The translations under genes and the position numbers were made by a program. From positions 73,644,101-73,708,100 of the forward strand of contig NC_089581.1 of NCBI RefSeq assembly GCF_019320115.1: a stretch of 64,000 bases of DNA. The letters run 5' to 3'. Shown one piece after another: positions 1 to 10,278 of the stretch. The notes under the pieces are model-generated. The model was given only the letters and a program-made list of their open reading frames with translations, did not search any database and was not told where the DNA came from. Numbering within the stretch: position 1 is the stretch's first letter; the number at the start of each line of letters is the position of its first letter. The DNA is from Miscanthus floridulus. Lineage: Eukaryota > Streptophyta > Magnoliopsida > Poales > Poaceae.

Positions 1-262
1 TTTGCTCAAAATGAAGCGCAGATGCCACATCGTTGAAGTTGTTGTGCGTCCCGGAGCCGATGGAGGGCGCCCCTCCGATGGGCGTTGGAATGAGTGCCTC
101 TTTGCGGAGGCATAGTACGCCAAGCCGGTCGGCGATGAAGTCTAGGCTTCCGAAGGGAAAGGCCTGGGATGGCTCGAAGACGGGTGGAACCCACATCCCA
201 ACCAGTGGGAGTGCGGGAAACTCGAGTGAGCCGAAGCGAATCGTATCGCCTGAGCCCTCCAT
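1..262 (-). CDS. Gag-like N-terminal fragment of the Gypsy element, open to the window edge
   Basis: On the minus strand an ATG at 262-260 opens a frame of about 87 codons that is uninterrupted to base 1. It begins MEGSGDTIRFGSLEF and continues with FGSLDFIADRLG, so the FGSL(E/D)F motif appears twice. The same motif follows the gag start of the Tat element near 15036. The start lies about 80 bases past the PBS, as expected for a retrotransposon gag. The protein continues outside the window and contains no domain I can name, so calling it Gag rests on position and on this motif. No stop is visible in this stretch. Confidence 0.6.
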   Translation of the reverse strand, partial: MEGSGDTIRFGSLEFPALPLVGMWVPPVFEPSQAFPFGSLDFIADRLGVLCLRKEALIPTPIGGAPSIGSGTHNNFNDVASALHFEQ

Positions 263-343
263 GGTGAAGGTGGTAGAAAAGTGGGTCATCCGATGACCAA
301 AAAGTGTTGAACGTACAGCGTCTTCCTCACGGACGGCGCCAAC

Positions 344-1570
344 TGTCGATGCAGAAAGTGACCAACAAGTAAATATTTGTAGTTTTGCCATACGTTGTGA
401 TCAGAGTTAGCCTCGCACTCAATGACACAGGGTTTATACTGGTTCAGGCAACGTGCTCTACGTCCAGTTTGAGTCGGTCGGTGACTTTATTCCTGAGCCT
501 AGGTGCTCGAAGTTTGCAGTGGGGTTACAAACGAGAAGGAGAAAGATGGGGGGTACAAGAGATCCGGTCGAACTCCAGTCGGAAGGGCCGAGAGCGACAG
601 GAACTCCGCTATGAGCTAAGTGTTCAAGCGTGTGCTTGAGGTCCGAACCTGGCGGTTCTGTGGTTGTGAGCTAGTGAACTTGATCGATCTAATAAATCTG
701 GAGGCACTTGAATCAACCTAGATTAACTGAGTCTCTTGGGAGAAGGCGCATCCCCTTTTATAGATGAAGGGGATGGCCTTACAAGTGAGAGGAAGAGAGT
801 ACGTATGCTTCTAAACCTTGCTGCCCACGTCGGCGGGTACAGGATGATGGTAGACGCCCACAACACTATTGGATGTCGGATGCATGTGGGAGACTGCGTC
901 ATTTTATTCGGGTATGGCAGATGTCGGTACCTGCTATACTGTTGATGCCCAGAGGCATATGAGGGGTTTTACCATGTTCACTCGGTATGGTAAATGCTGA
1001 CGCCCACAACACTGTCGATGCCCAGAGGCATGTGGGGGGAGTCTTACCGTATGGGAGTTAATGGCGTCCACAATACTGTAGGGAAAATATTGGCGCCTAC
1101 AACACTATTAGTGTCAGGGCGGTTGCAGAGTACTGTTTCCACAGGTGTATAGGGTACGGTCCCTGGTATCATGGTTTGACTTAGGTGCCTTGCTTTCTCT
1201 GTTCGTTCCCTAGTCCTTTCCGGACGAGCGTCCCCGATCGGTCGGTCCCAGTTGGCTCTGGTTGTGCCAGTCGGAGAAGAGCGGTGAGCAGGGTTTTGCG
1301 TACCCCGATCGAAGACGCGGGGTCGGAGTCGAAAGTAGTATCTCGGGCAGGCCTGGAGATCGAAGTGAGCACTCCGGTCGAAGAAGAGGGCCGGAGTTGA
1401 AAAACGAGCACCGTTCCTCCTCGGCTAGGCTTTCCGGTCGGTGATTGGATCGTCCTTCTGGCATGATGTTCTGATACTTGGGGCGGTCCATGAGTTGCGT
1501 GTTATCTGCTTGGACCAAGCCTTTGTTGGAAAACCGGTCCGCGAGGGACCCCGGGTTTATGAACCCGATA
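344..1570 (-). repeat. 5' LTR of the left-edge Gypsy element
   Basis: The lower boundary is set by the PBS: on the minus strand the LTR ends in CA directly before GTTGGCGCC. The upper end reads TATCGGGTTCATAAACCC on the minus strand, the usual TGTCGGG-type start with TG changed to TA. A TATA box (TATAAAAGG on the minus strand, 756-762) lies roughly two thirds of the way through. The LTR is 1227 bp. Confidence 0.75.
846..1115. repeat. Short degenerate tandem sub-repeats in the LTR
   Basis: The phrase CGCCCACAACACT recurs in degenerate form near 854, 1001, 1065 and 1096. Two of the copies are followed by a GATGCCCAGAGGCAT-like stretch, which also occurs alone near 945. The spacing is irregular, between 30 and 150 bp. 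This looks like an internally repeated LTR promoter or enhancer region. Confidence 0.6.
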
Positions 1571-1926
1571 ATTTCCTTCTATATAGTTCAATGGCCTTAC
1601 AATAGCTAGGACCACATGTCCTTTAAGTGCATGTGCGCATGCATCTCCCAATTCAACAAATCACCAAAGGACAAAAAGAAGATGGATGGACGAAATCAAT
1701 AATTCTTGGCGCGTGAGTTCATATAGAGTTCATATGGATGCAAATCATGGCAAACAGTAGCGAAATCAAGCCCTAACTAATAAGGCCCCATCACCATCAT
1801 CATCAAGCCTGGCAATAATAATTAATAATGGCGCGCTGCGCTGCTGCTTCTTCTTCTTAAATTATCTTGATCGATTAAGTTACTACATGATGATGAGGAT
1901 ATCAATCATGTAATATATATATTTTT
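1571..1926. other. 3' flank of the ketoacyl-CoA synthase gene
   Basis: AT-rich non-coding DNA between the Gypsy LTR and the stop codon of the minus-strand gene, so it should contain that gene's 3' UTR. A CAT-rich simple repeat lies near 1791-1805 and a TA-rich run near 1912-1925. No further gene is visible. Confidence 0.5.
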
Positions 1927-3772
1927 TTAACCAAGAGATGAGACCTTGTAGGTGGCGCCGTCAGGGAACGTGTAGGTGGTCTCGTCGATGGGCGACACCT
2001 TGGGCACGTGGACGGGGAGCACGTCGATCTCCGGCGTCCACGGGTTGCCCTCCTCGCCACCGTCGACCGTCCGGAGCGCCTTCCAGACGGCGCTGTTGCA
2101 CTTGAATCCGGATCCGAATGCGATCTGCCAGACCCGGTCCCCCTTCCGGATCCGCCCCTTGGCCTCGCAGTAGGCGAGCTCGTACCAGAGCGAGCTGCTG
2201 GAGGTGTTGCCGAAGCGGCAGAGCGTCATCCTGGAGGGCTCCATGTGCCAGGTGCTGAGCTTGAGGCTGCGCTCCAGCTCGTCCAGCACGCCGCGGCCCC
2301 CCGCGTGGATGCAGAAGTGGTCGAAGGCGAGCTTGAAGTCGGGCAGGTAGGCGCGCACGTTGGCGCGGAAGACGCGGTTGAGGACGACGGTGGCGAGGAA
2401 CCGGAGCTGCTCGGACATGGGCAGGACGAGCGGGCCCAGCGTGGTGATGTTGGTGCGCAGGGCCTCCCCGGCCACCACCATGAGCTCCTTGGAGAGGGAG
2501 ACGCCGACGCACCCCGCGTCGTCCTCCTCCTGCGTGACGCAGCCGAAGCTCTGGTCGTGCGCTCCGCGGTGGGTGCGCACGGTGTGGATGAGCTGGTACT
2601 TGGCGCGGCGGCGGTCGGCGCGGCGGTTGGAGAGCAGGATGGCGGCGCCGCCCACGCGGAAGAGCGTGTTGGTCACCAGCATCGGGCGGTTGTTGCCCAT
2701 GTAGGCGTTGAGGGTGATGTTCTCCGTGCTCACCACGAGCGCGTACGTGTCCCGGTGCACCTGCATGCATGCACGCATACATATATGGGGAAACAAGCTT
2801 TGTACGTAATTATTTTGTAACGAAGGGATTAGCCGGCCAGAATGACCGTGGTCAAATGGCCCCAGCACAGCAGTTGTAGACGCAAGCTGAGCTACTGTAG
2901 CTATGAGGCGCAGTCGGGCAGAAGCGCACACATGATTTGATTACCTGAAGGGCCTGTCCCTTGTCGTCAGACTACCATTTACTCCCACTGCAGAGCTTGT
3001 CATTTCACAGATGCATGCAAACAACCCTAGTACAGTAGCATAGTACAGCCTACTGTAGCTCTGAGCTGTACATATACGGACGGAGAGCTGGGGCCTGGAC
3101 TAGGGGGCAGCAGCAACTGAGAAAGAACCAGGCAGCGCTGCATGCTGAAGCAGTAGAGTAGGAGCAGGTGTTCGGAATCATTGACTAAAGTTTAGGAGTT
3201 TTCATATTGGATAGCGAGACAAAGACTAAATATGAGGTTAATTAGGTTTAATCGATTCGTCTCATAAATTAGTCTTAATCTATGCCATTCATTTTTTAAA
3301 TTAGTCTATGTTTAGGGCAGTCCCAACGAAAGAAACTAGTAGTTTCTATAACATAGGATATCGCACAAAAAAAAAATACTGCTTTCCAACCCATAGTTTC
3401 TATGAGTAATAATTATTTTCTCTTTCTCTCTCCCAACTCTATCTTCTTCGTCCAATGAGAGTGCGACACGAGCTCCCTAGAAACTAGTGATTTCTCCCCA
3501 ATGGCGATTTCATGGTTTCTTGGTGCATTGGGTCAAGAGTAGACCTGATTTCTTTACGAAGAAACCATTTCTATGATTTTTGCTCTCTTTCTTCATTAAT
3601 TACGTTGCCATGTCATCGTTTTACCTACGTGGTAAGTTATTTAATGATAATAGAAATCATCATCAATGCAGCATTGGGGCTGCCCTTAATAGGCTAAATT
3701 AGTGTCCAAATATTTAATGTATCCGGACAGCACTGAATTTTAGTTGGTGGTGTGGGTGGGATACTGAGCTCT

Positions 3773-3837
<65 letters not shown>

Positions 3838-6800
3838 CAATGGGCAATGGCCGCGTTGCAGTATCCATTTCCAGACTTGACATTCACATGCAATGGATGG
3901 TTCCGTTTTTTACCAGGCCTCCTTCAATTCTGCCGTTGGTGCAGACGACGCTCCTAGCTTAGCTAGCGGCCGGTAATTAAGGGCGGGCACATTCATTATC
4001 GTATAGTTACTGTACTACATACTGACACCACTAGCATGCATGGACGACCGAACCACGCACGCAATTACTGTAATTACTAGCACATTTTCTACTGGCAATG
4101 CAATGCAAGCTAATCCCAGACCGGCCAATCTTATACAAAAGCTGTAAAAACTAAAAGGGTCTCTGTACGTGATGTGCAGCCATATGCTGGAGTAATAAGG
4201 AGTAGGACAGGGCACCGGCACCGGCACATGGCTGTGTGAAAACTCCCTGTATATGTGCCCTCCGTTATAAACACACATGTATCAGTATGTGCTGTACGTT
4301 AATCTTACGTACGTGTGCTCATTCTGGAGAGTACCAATTATATTGACCCCACTCACATGCATGGAGCCGCAAATAGGTATTTTCACTTCTTAACTTTCAC
4401 GCTGTGAAATGTTAACTTTCACGTACATTTCTATAACGCGTGTGGTTATAAAATAAATAAATAAATAACCTCCACATATGACCACTGCCGTCAGATGACT
4501 TTTTTGGATACGAGTACGTAGTACCTGTGCGCAAGTTTTCATGATATAGTGATCTCTTAAATTTTATTGTGATTCTATTAATAAATAAAAAGATATCACC
4601 CTCTGTCTTGAATTATAGATTGTTTTGGATTTTCTACGCTTTGCTATGCACCAAGACCTGCGATATATCTTGATACGTAATACAAAATTGTGTATCTGCA
4701 AATGCCAAAACAACCTATAAATTAGAACGAAGGAGTAGCGATCAAAGTTTTATACATATATAACCCATATCGAACCCTATGAATCCCCAAACAATAATCA
4801 TACAGAACGGTGGAATTACTACGATAGAGTGAACCAATCGACACAACAACTGAGGTTCTTTTATTTAGATCGACACAAGTCATTTGCTAGTACTACTATT
4901 ACACGTATACTAGTACTCACCAAATGACGTTTTGGGTTGTTGATGTCAATCATGCTAAAGTTCCAACGTATGTTAATTTTTTATATTTAAGAGTTGATAC
5001 AATGGATTTGTGTGAACAAATAGATTCATAATAATGTTCGCTTGCTGTGCGTTATAAATAAGTTACAAAAAAGTAGTGGTAAAAGTCATGTTTTGAAGAG
5101 ACTTCGTGGGCGACCAAATTCTTTTCTTTTTTAAATGCAAAACATCAAATTCTTGTGACCCGGCGGGGGAGCATGTAACAAGATAAAGATCACTCCCAAC
5201 TACTAGGCAACTAGCAGTGTAATATATGGAAATATACAGGAATCGGAACTAGTGTCTCTAAGGGCCAATTTGTGCAACCAGATCCAAATGCATGCATACT
5301 GCAAGTGAAAGGGGCAAGAACTAAAGAGTGAGGAGCAATATATAAGGGGGTGTTTGGTTGCTCTTCCTAAACTTTAGTGGTTGTCTCATCGAATATTTGT
5401 ACACATATATAGAGTATTAAATATAGACTAATTACAAAACTAATTCCATAATTTGCGACTAATTTGTGAGATGAATCTTTTAAACCTAATTAGTCTATGA
5501 TTTAACAACGTGGTGCTACCGTTAACATGTGCTAATAACAAGTTAATTAGACTTAATAAATTCATCTAGTTAAATTCTATAATTTATTTTTTTATTAGTA
5601 TCTAAATATTCCATATTCTCACGTGACACACCCTACGTTTTAGTCACCTGGTTCTAAACACCCCTAAAAAGGAACCTACGCCTTGCTGCTCTTGTCTGTG
5701 CTCTCATGTTACTGCCTTTACTGGCATGATCGTAGTCAGCTAGCCTATTAAATTGTGGGTTCAGAAGAAGTAATGGACCCGACAGCGATCCATCGGTCAT
5801 CAGATGCATGCCAAGATGTCTTATGCAGCAGTAGTCGGCCGGTTCGCTGGTGGTTTCTAGGCTGATTTGGGCTGGTTGGTGCTGGTTTATTGTGAGAGAA
5901 AAATACTGTTGGCTGGCTGGTTTGGGCTGTCTGAAACCAATAAACGAACAGGCTGAGTATGTCCATCGGTCATGCCAATGCAATTAAGAACCTGGTTATT
6001 TAAAAAAAATAAAAAATAAAACGAAGATGCATGCATGTGTTCAATTCTTGGGAAACAGGGTAAAATAATATATGTACTTGGCAACCATGTGCACACATAA
6101 ATTATATGCAAAACCAGCCTGGAAGCAGAATATTAGTACTACTACTCGTTAAGCGCCGTGAAATCACTGTGCATAACTTGAGCAGTGCCTGAATGTCTCA
6201 TGCACATGCAGTGGTAATTGACGTAATAATAAACTAAAGCACGTACGCGATGCAGTAGGTAGAGGTTGTGCTGAAACTTTAGGCCTTCTGTAGTGTGCAA
6301 GTGATGCCCAAATAAAATGGGTCCCACAGCAAGAAAAGCTAGCATCACTAGTACGAAGCTGCAGTGTGTGAAAATGCAGGCATCGCTGCTATCTTGCATG
6401 TTGGGGGGCCCAAGGGAATAGAAAAGTACTGATCCTATCCAGTCTTCCACCCCGTGCTACAGTGAAACAATGCTAGCTTATTATTTGGGCAGCGGTGCCT
6501 GTACATGCTTCGCTCCCGATTTTTATAGCATCACTGGTAGATGGCACCACTGGCTGTAATATTGAAAGTGATGCCCAAATATTCTTTTTCTGTTTCAGGC
6601 GTCACTTTAGCTCAACACTGCGGAAGGCCTTAGTTTGCCTACTTTCCACTTTTCTGGTAATTATTTTATACTGTGTGAGGTCAGTCTTAATAGGAGTTTC
6701 ACGATAATTTCATTGACATTAAAAAAGCAGATATAAAGTAGTATAAACGACGAAAGATATAAAAAAACGTTTTATAGGGATAAAATAAATTTTATGGAGA

Positions 6801-7851
6801 TGAAACATGACTACACTTTCGTTGGCCCAATGACTCAGTCAAGCTCTTCACAAGAGCATGATTGTTATTATTAATAGATTCTGAAATCTAATGGAGTGCG
6901 AGAGTTTACAGCAACAACACCCTGACATGATAGGATCTGACAGTATTCATTATTGGGTCCTAGCCGTACGTCCAAGCTGGTGATTCATCGGCACAACACT
7001 TATGGCCGGCCTCGGTTGTCGTGCAAGAATCGGGTGGATGCATGCATGCATGCATGGACCGTGCTACCACGCTAGCTAGCTACTGACTGACATGCATGCA
7101 TGCATAGTCCATAGTGGTAGTGGTTTCGTACCTGGAGCAGTCGCTTGGCGAGGTCGATGGCGATGATGCCTGCGCTGCACCCCATCCCGCTGAGGTTGTG
7201 GCTGACGACGTCGTGCCGCATCCCGTAGCGGTTGGCGATGAGCGACGTGAAGGACGGCGTCGGGCTGAGCAGGCTGGAGTTGAAGATGAGCACGCCGACG
7301 TCGCGCGGCGCCACGCCCGGCGCCCTGCGGAGGAGGTCGTCGACGACGCCGAAGATGACGGCGTGCGACTCCTCCCGCGCCGTGCGGAGGCACATGTCGA
7401 CGGGCACGCTGATGAGCGACGCCGGGAAGTGGGTCCGCTCCCCGAGCCCCGACCGCTCCAGCATCCGCTTCTGGAACGCCATGCTCTCGTCGCAGAACCG
7501 CCCGCACCGCCCGAAGTGCGCGATCGTCTTGGCGCGGGACGCCTCGTGCGGCGCGCCGGCCACGTAGCCGGACAGGTCCACCAGGTAGACGGGCCGCGGG
7601 CGGGACACCGCGTACGCCCACGCCGCCGCCGCGGTCGCCCAGCAGGCAACCGCCACCGCCGCAGGGCTCAGACGACCCAGCTTCTCCTTCAGGAGCAGGA
7701 GGCCGGCGGGAAGTGTCGACGACAGCCGCGGGGCCAGAAAGACGACGACGGCAAGGAGGAGGAGCGGGATGACGCGGCGGCTCATCACCACCGCCTTGTT
7801 GGCCTGCGTCGTCGTCGTCGTTGGCGCACCACCGAACACCTCCCTACCCAT
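1927..7851 (-). CDS. KCS: 3-ketoacyl-CoA synthase (very-long-chain fatty acid elongase), two exons
   Basis: Condensing enzyme of the ER fatty acid elongase: it joins malonyl-CoA to a long-chain acyl-CoA for waxes, suberin, sphingolipids or seed lipids. Exon 1 is 7132-7851 (240 codons) and exon 2 is 1927-2760 (277 codons plus stop), giving 517 residues, normal for the plant family. The junction is phase 0, donor CAG|GTACG and acceptor TGCAG|GTG. Two hydrophobic segments near residues 27-43 and 64-83 fit the N-terminal membrane anchor. The catalytic triad is intact: Cys225 in GMGCSAG, His392 in CIHAGGR and Asn425 in RFGNTSS, with the spacing known for FAE1-type enzymes. The chosen ATG has good context (ACAATGG). 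A second Met at residue 23 is possible but would shorten the anchor region. Opposite-strand frames are shadows. The subfamily and substrate length cannot be read from sequence alone. Confidence 0.94.
3167..3750. mobile_element. Decayed MITE interrupted by a second MITE
   Basis: AT-rich sequence with the GACTAAAGTTTAG-like end and internal phrases (TTAATTAGGTTTAATCGATTCGTCTCATAAATTAG) typical of a very abundant grass MITE class is split by the insert at 3315-3685. The two halves continue across the insert. The outer ends are approximate. Confidence 0.5.
3315..3685. mobile_element. Tourist-like (PIF/Harbinger) MITE, 371 bp
   Basis: The terminal inverted repeats start GGGCAGTCCCAACG on the left and GGGCAGCCCCAATG on the complementary right end. 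A TTA target duplication flanks it (3312-3314 and 3686-3688). There is no coding capacity. It sits inside the decayed MITE at 3167-3750. Confidence 0.8.
3778..3834. repeat. (GA)28 microsatellite
   Basis: An uninterrupted GA run of 57 bases lies within the KCS intron. Its length makes it a likely polymorphic marker. Confidence 0.98.
4596..4735. mobile_element. Stowaway-like MITE (Tc1/mariner type)
   Basis: The left part contains CCTCTGTCTTGAATTATAG and the right part the complementary CCTATAAATTAGAACGAAGG, the degenerate Stowaway terminal pattern. TA dinucleotides flank it at 4594-4595 and 4736-4737. Confidence 0.65.
5346..5664. mobile_element. MITE with GGGGTGTTTGG ends
   Basis: The left end is GGGGGTGTTTGGTT and the right end, complemented, is GGGGTGTTTAGAACC. 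TAA flanks both sides (5343-5345 and 5665-5667). The interior has the AATTAGTCTATGATTT-like phrases of common grass MITEs and no coding potential. Confidence 0.7.
5835..5955. mobile_element. Short MITE with GCCTGTTCG-type ends
   Basis: The two ends, GCCGGTTCGCTGG and (complemented) CAGCCTGTTCGTTTA, are imperfect inverted repeats. The middle carries the TGTGAGAGAAAAATACTG phrase, which also occurs in complement in the element at 11203-11330, so both belong to one family. The exact ends are uncertain. Confidence 0.5.
6282..6629. mobile_element. Tourist-like MITE, 348 bp
   Basis: The left end is GGCCTTCTGTAGTGT and the right end, complemented, is GGCCTTCCGCAGTGT. TTA is duplicated at 6279-6281 and 6630-6632. 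A shared sub-terminal phrase (GATGCCCAAATA) lies near both ends. No coding capacity. Confidence 0.8.
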
Positions 7852-8000
7852 TGTTGCAGTTACTAGCTAGCTTGTGCTGTGTATATACTCCAAGCCAAGG
7901 AAGGACAGGAGACTAGAGCTAGCTAGGCAAGCAATGGCGCGCGATCGATCTCGATGGTCGATGGAGGGGTGCGAGGAACAGCGGAGAGCGGATTTATAGG
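7852..8000 (-). promoter_or_regulatory. KCS 5' leader and core promoter (TATA at 7991-7999)
   Basis: On the minus strand CTATAAATC (7991-7999) lies about 140 bases upstream of the KCS start codon, so transcription should begin near 7960 and give a leader of roughly 110 bases. The region directly upstream of the start contains GCTAGCTAGC-type palindromes. No element giving tissue specificity can be assigned with confidence. Confidence 0.6.
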
Positions 8001-9330
8001 GCTGATGATGATGGAGGAGGGGTTAATGGCAGGCAGCAGGTGGTAGGTGGTGGGCCGGGCCGCCGCGGGGAGGGGCAGTGCCAAGCTGCCAGCCGAATAA
8101 CTGCGGCGATAATTTTTTTTTGATTGAGGTTAGGAACCAGTATTTGGCACTATAGTATTTTTATTTGTATTTAATAATTATTGTTTAATCATAGTTTAAC
8201 TAAGCTTAAAAGATTTGTCTCGTAATTTACAATCAAACTATGTTATTAATTATTTTTTTTATCTATATTTAATACTTCATACATATGTTCAAAGATTTAA
8301 TGTGATGAAGAGAGAGTGAAAAAACTTACAATCTAAATAAGCCATGTGTGTACCTTGAGCACCCACTGCCCCATACCATGTGTATGTGTGATGTGTACTG
8401 TACTGCAGTTGCAAGGAGGGAGAGATGAAGACGAGTCCTACACGTAGTAGAGAACTAGTAGCCTGCTAGTGATTGTTCAGTGGTGCAAAAGTAGGGGACT
8501 GGAATTCAATTCTTGTCCTCTCCCGGGTCACATCATTTGCACCACGTTCCCACCACTGCTCAACTCAACTGCTGATGATCCATCATGTTTTTGGCTCCGT
8601 TTGGCTTATCCACGCCAGGTTGCTCGGTTTCTTTTTTAATTGGGATAATATTTTTTTTATAGTAATTTAGTTAGAACAGTATTTTTTAATTAGTTTTAGC
8701 TAAGTTTTAGCAAACCGAACGGAGTTTTATTTGCTGCTGTGGTGCAGCCAGCGTCGTTATTTTATTCTAGCCAGGCTTAATTAGCAGAGGACTGTTTTGT
8801 GCTTTCTCATTTTCTTGGTCCTACAGGCTACACGAACTTATTAACTAAACTGAGGCTGATGTAGACATGCAATCAGGTTACTGTAAGTTTTTACTACTTC
8901 AAATATTATATATACGTATATAATACGGACTATTTAAGTACATTAATAGTTAATACGTACATGGACTGATGGGCATTGCATTCTGATCGATGTACTACAG
9001 AGTATATATGCACGGTCCAAACGGAAGGCTGCATGCAGGTAGCAGTCTTGAGCTTCAGGCTGGCGTTTTTACTTTTCACACGCCCTATGGATGGAGTAGT
9101 AGTGCAGTAGTACTTGCTGGGTAGCACATGCGCTAAACCAGGCCTTCAATTGCACAGCAGAATTTGTTGAAACTCTCTCTCTCTCCATTATTTTTTTCCT
9201 TCGACGAAGTCTCACCATTATAGATATACGTATACTATAATTAGAGTTGACAAGGAGAGCGGAGGAACGTGTGTGTGTGTTTCCTCGTCCACTCTTGTGT
9301 CTTCCGACCGGCCGCACTGTGTTATTTTTA
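8001..9330. other. Upstream intergenic region with MITE remnants
   Basis: No gene. 8122-8335 resembles a decayed MITE (phrases like TTTGTCTCGTAATTTACAA). 8595-8724 has CTCCGTTTGG and complementary CCGAACGGAG ends and looks like a short MITE. A CT run lies near 9172-9184 and a short GT run near 9271-9280. Distal KCS promoter elements may lie here but none is recognisable. Confidence 0.45.
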
Positions 9331-9680
9331 GCCTGGTTTAGTTCCAGAAAGTTGGAATTTAGAGTTATTGTAGCACCTTCGTTTTTATTTGGCAATTAGT
9401 GTTCAAACATGGATTAATTAGGCTCAAAACGTTCGTCTCGCAATTTTCCACCAAATTGTGCAATTACTTTATTTTTTTCATCTACATTTAATGCTCCATA
9501 CACGAGCCTCAAACATGGATTAATTAGGCTCAAAACGTTCGTCTCGCAATTTCCCACCAAATTGTGCAATTACTTTATTTTTTTCATCTACATTTAATGC
9601 TCCATACACGAGCCGCAAACATTCGATGTGACAGGTACTGTAGCACTTTTTTAGAATTTAGAGTCCAACTAAACCAGGGC
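9331..9680. mobile_element. Tourist-like MITE with internal tandem duplication
   Basis: The ends are GCCTGGTTTAGTT and, complemented, GCCCTGGTTTAGTT. TTA flanks both sides (9328-9330 and 9681-9683). The interior contains a 106-bp unit present twice in tandem (9404-9509 and 9510-9615), nearly identical. Confidence 0.82.
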
Positions 9681-9683
9681 TTA

Positions 9684-10278
9684 CTTGCAATTTGGTATTG
9701 CTGCCGAGCTAGGTACGGGATCGGAGAGACGACGAAACGAAACGCCAGCTTTCACTCAATTCTGGTGTCCGTTACGCGGTTGGACGAAACCGAGCAAGTC
9801 GGCTTATAGCCAGCATTTTTTTGCTGACCTAGAGAAGAGAAGAAAGAAAAGAGAAAAGAGTTTGGATCTTATCCTAGCATAAAGCTAGGCACAAAAGCAT
9901 AACATAAAGTAAGACATGATATTACATAATGATAAAAAAAATATTTATAACCAAATAAAAAACAACTATTGTATAACTTGGCTCTTATAACTTAATTTCT
10001 AGTCAAACACTTAGCTCTATTACTGACCTCTTACTCTAATGATGCGAGAGGTAGCTCTTGCTCAATCCGGATAGTAGTATTTATGTTCTCCTTTTCCTCC
10101 TTATTATTATTATCAGTGACCGTGCATGCATATTACTAATATGTTGTGTGCACATATGTACGTATAAAGCGAAGTCACCACGCTCGCCCTCCTGCGCGGA
10201 AGAGGAAATCCAAAGTGTCAAAAGTGTGGAGTCGTCTAAGACACTGGATTTGAATCTTCCAGCGGTGGGCTCTAATTA
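9684..10278. other. Intergenic DNA, nothing recognised
   Basis: AT-rich sequence without a convincing gene, RNA or repeat structure. Short open frames here lack family similarity. Confidence 0.4.

Larger units (their letters stand above)
1..1570 (-). mobile_element. Left-truncated Gypsy (Tat-like) LTR retrotransposon, 5' end
   Basis: Read on the minus strand, this is the 5' end of a Gypsy element: an LTR (344-1570), a primer-binding site directly after it (GTTGGCGCC, 335-343), and the start of a coding region that runs off the window edge. The PBS type and the FGSLEF motif near the gag start match the Tat element at 12968-27204, which suggests the same broad lineage, but the LTRs are not alike. 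The other LTR lies outside the window, so no target duplication can be tested. Confidence 0.8.
2761..7131 (-). other. 4.37-kb phase-0 intron of the KCS gene
   Basis: The intron begins GTACG after the codon for Gln240 and ends TGCATGCAG before Val241. Most of its length is repeat: at least five MITE-like insertions, a long GA microsatellite, an AAAT run (about 4448-4469) and TGCA-rich palindromic tracts near both splice sites. Between these it is AT-rich with no coding signal. Confidence 0.88.

Noticed and set aside
2008..2820. Long plus-strand open frame (270 codons) over KCS exon 2
   Set aside because: Shadow of a GC-rich coding exon; no domain, and the minus strand encodes a clear KCS with catalytic residues.
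7114..7866. Long plus-strand open frame (250 codons) over KCS exon 1
   Set aside because: Shadow frame, Ala/Arg/His-rich as expected from the complement of GC-rich third positions.
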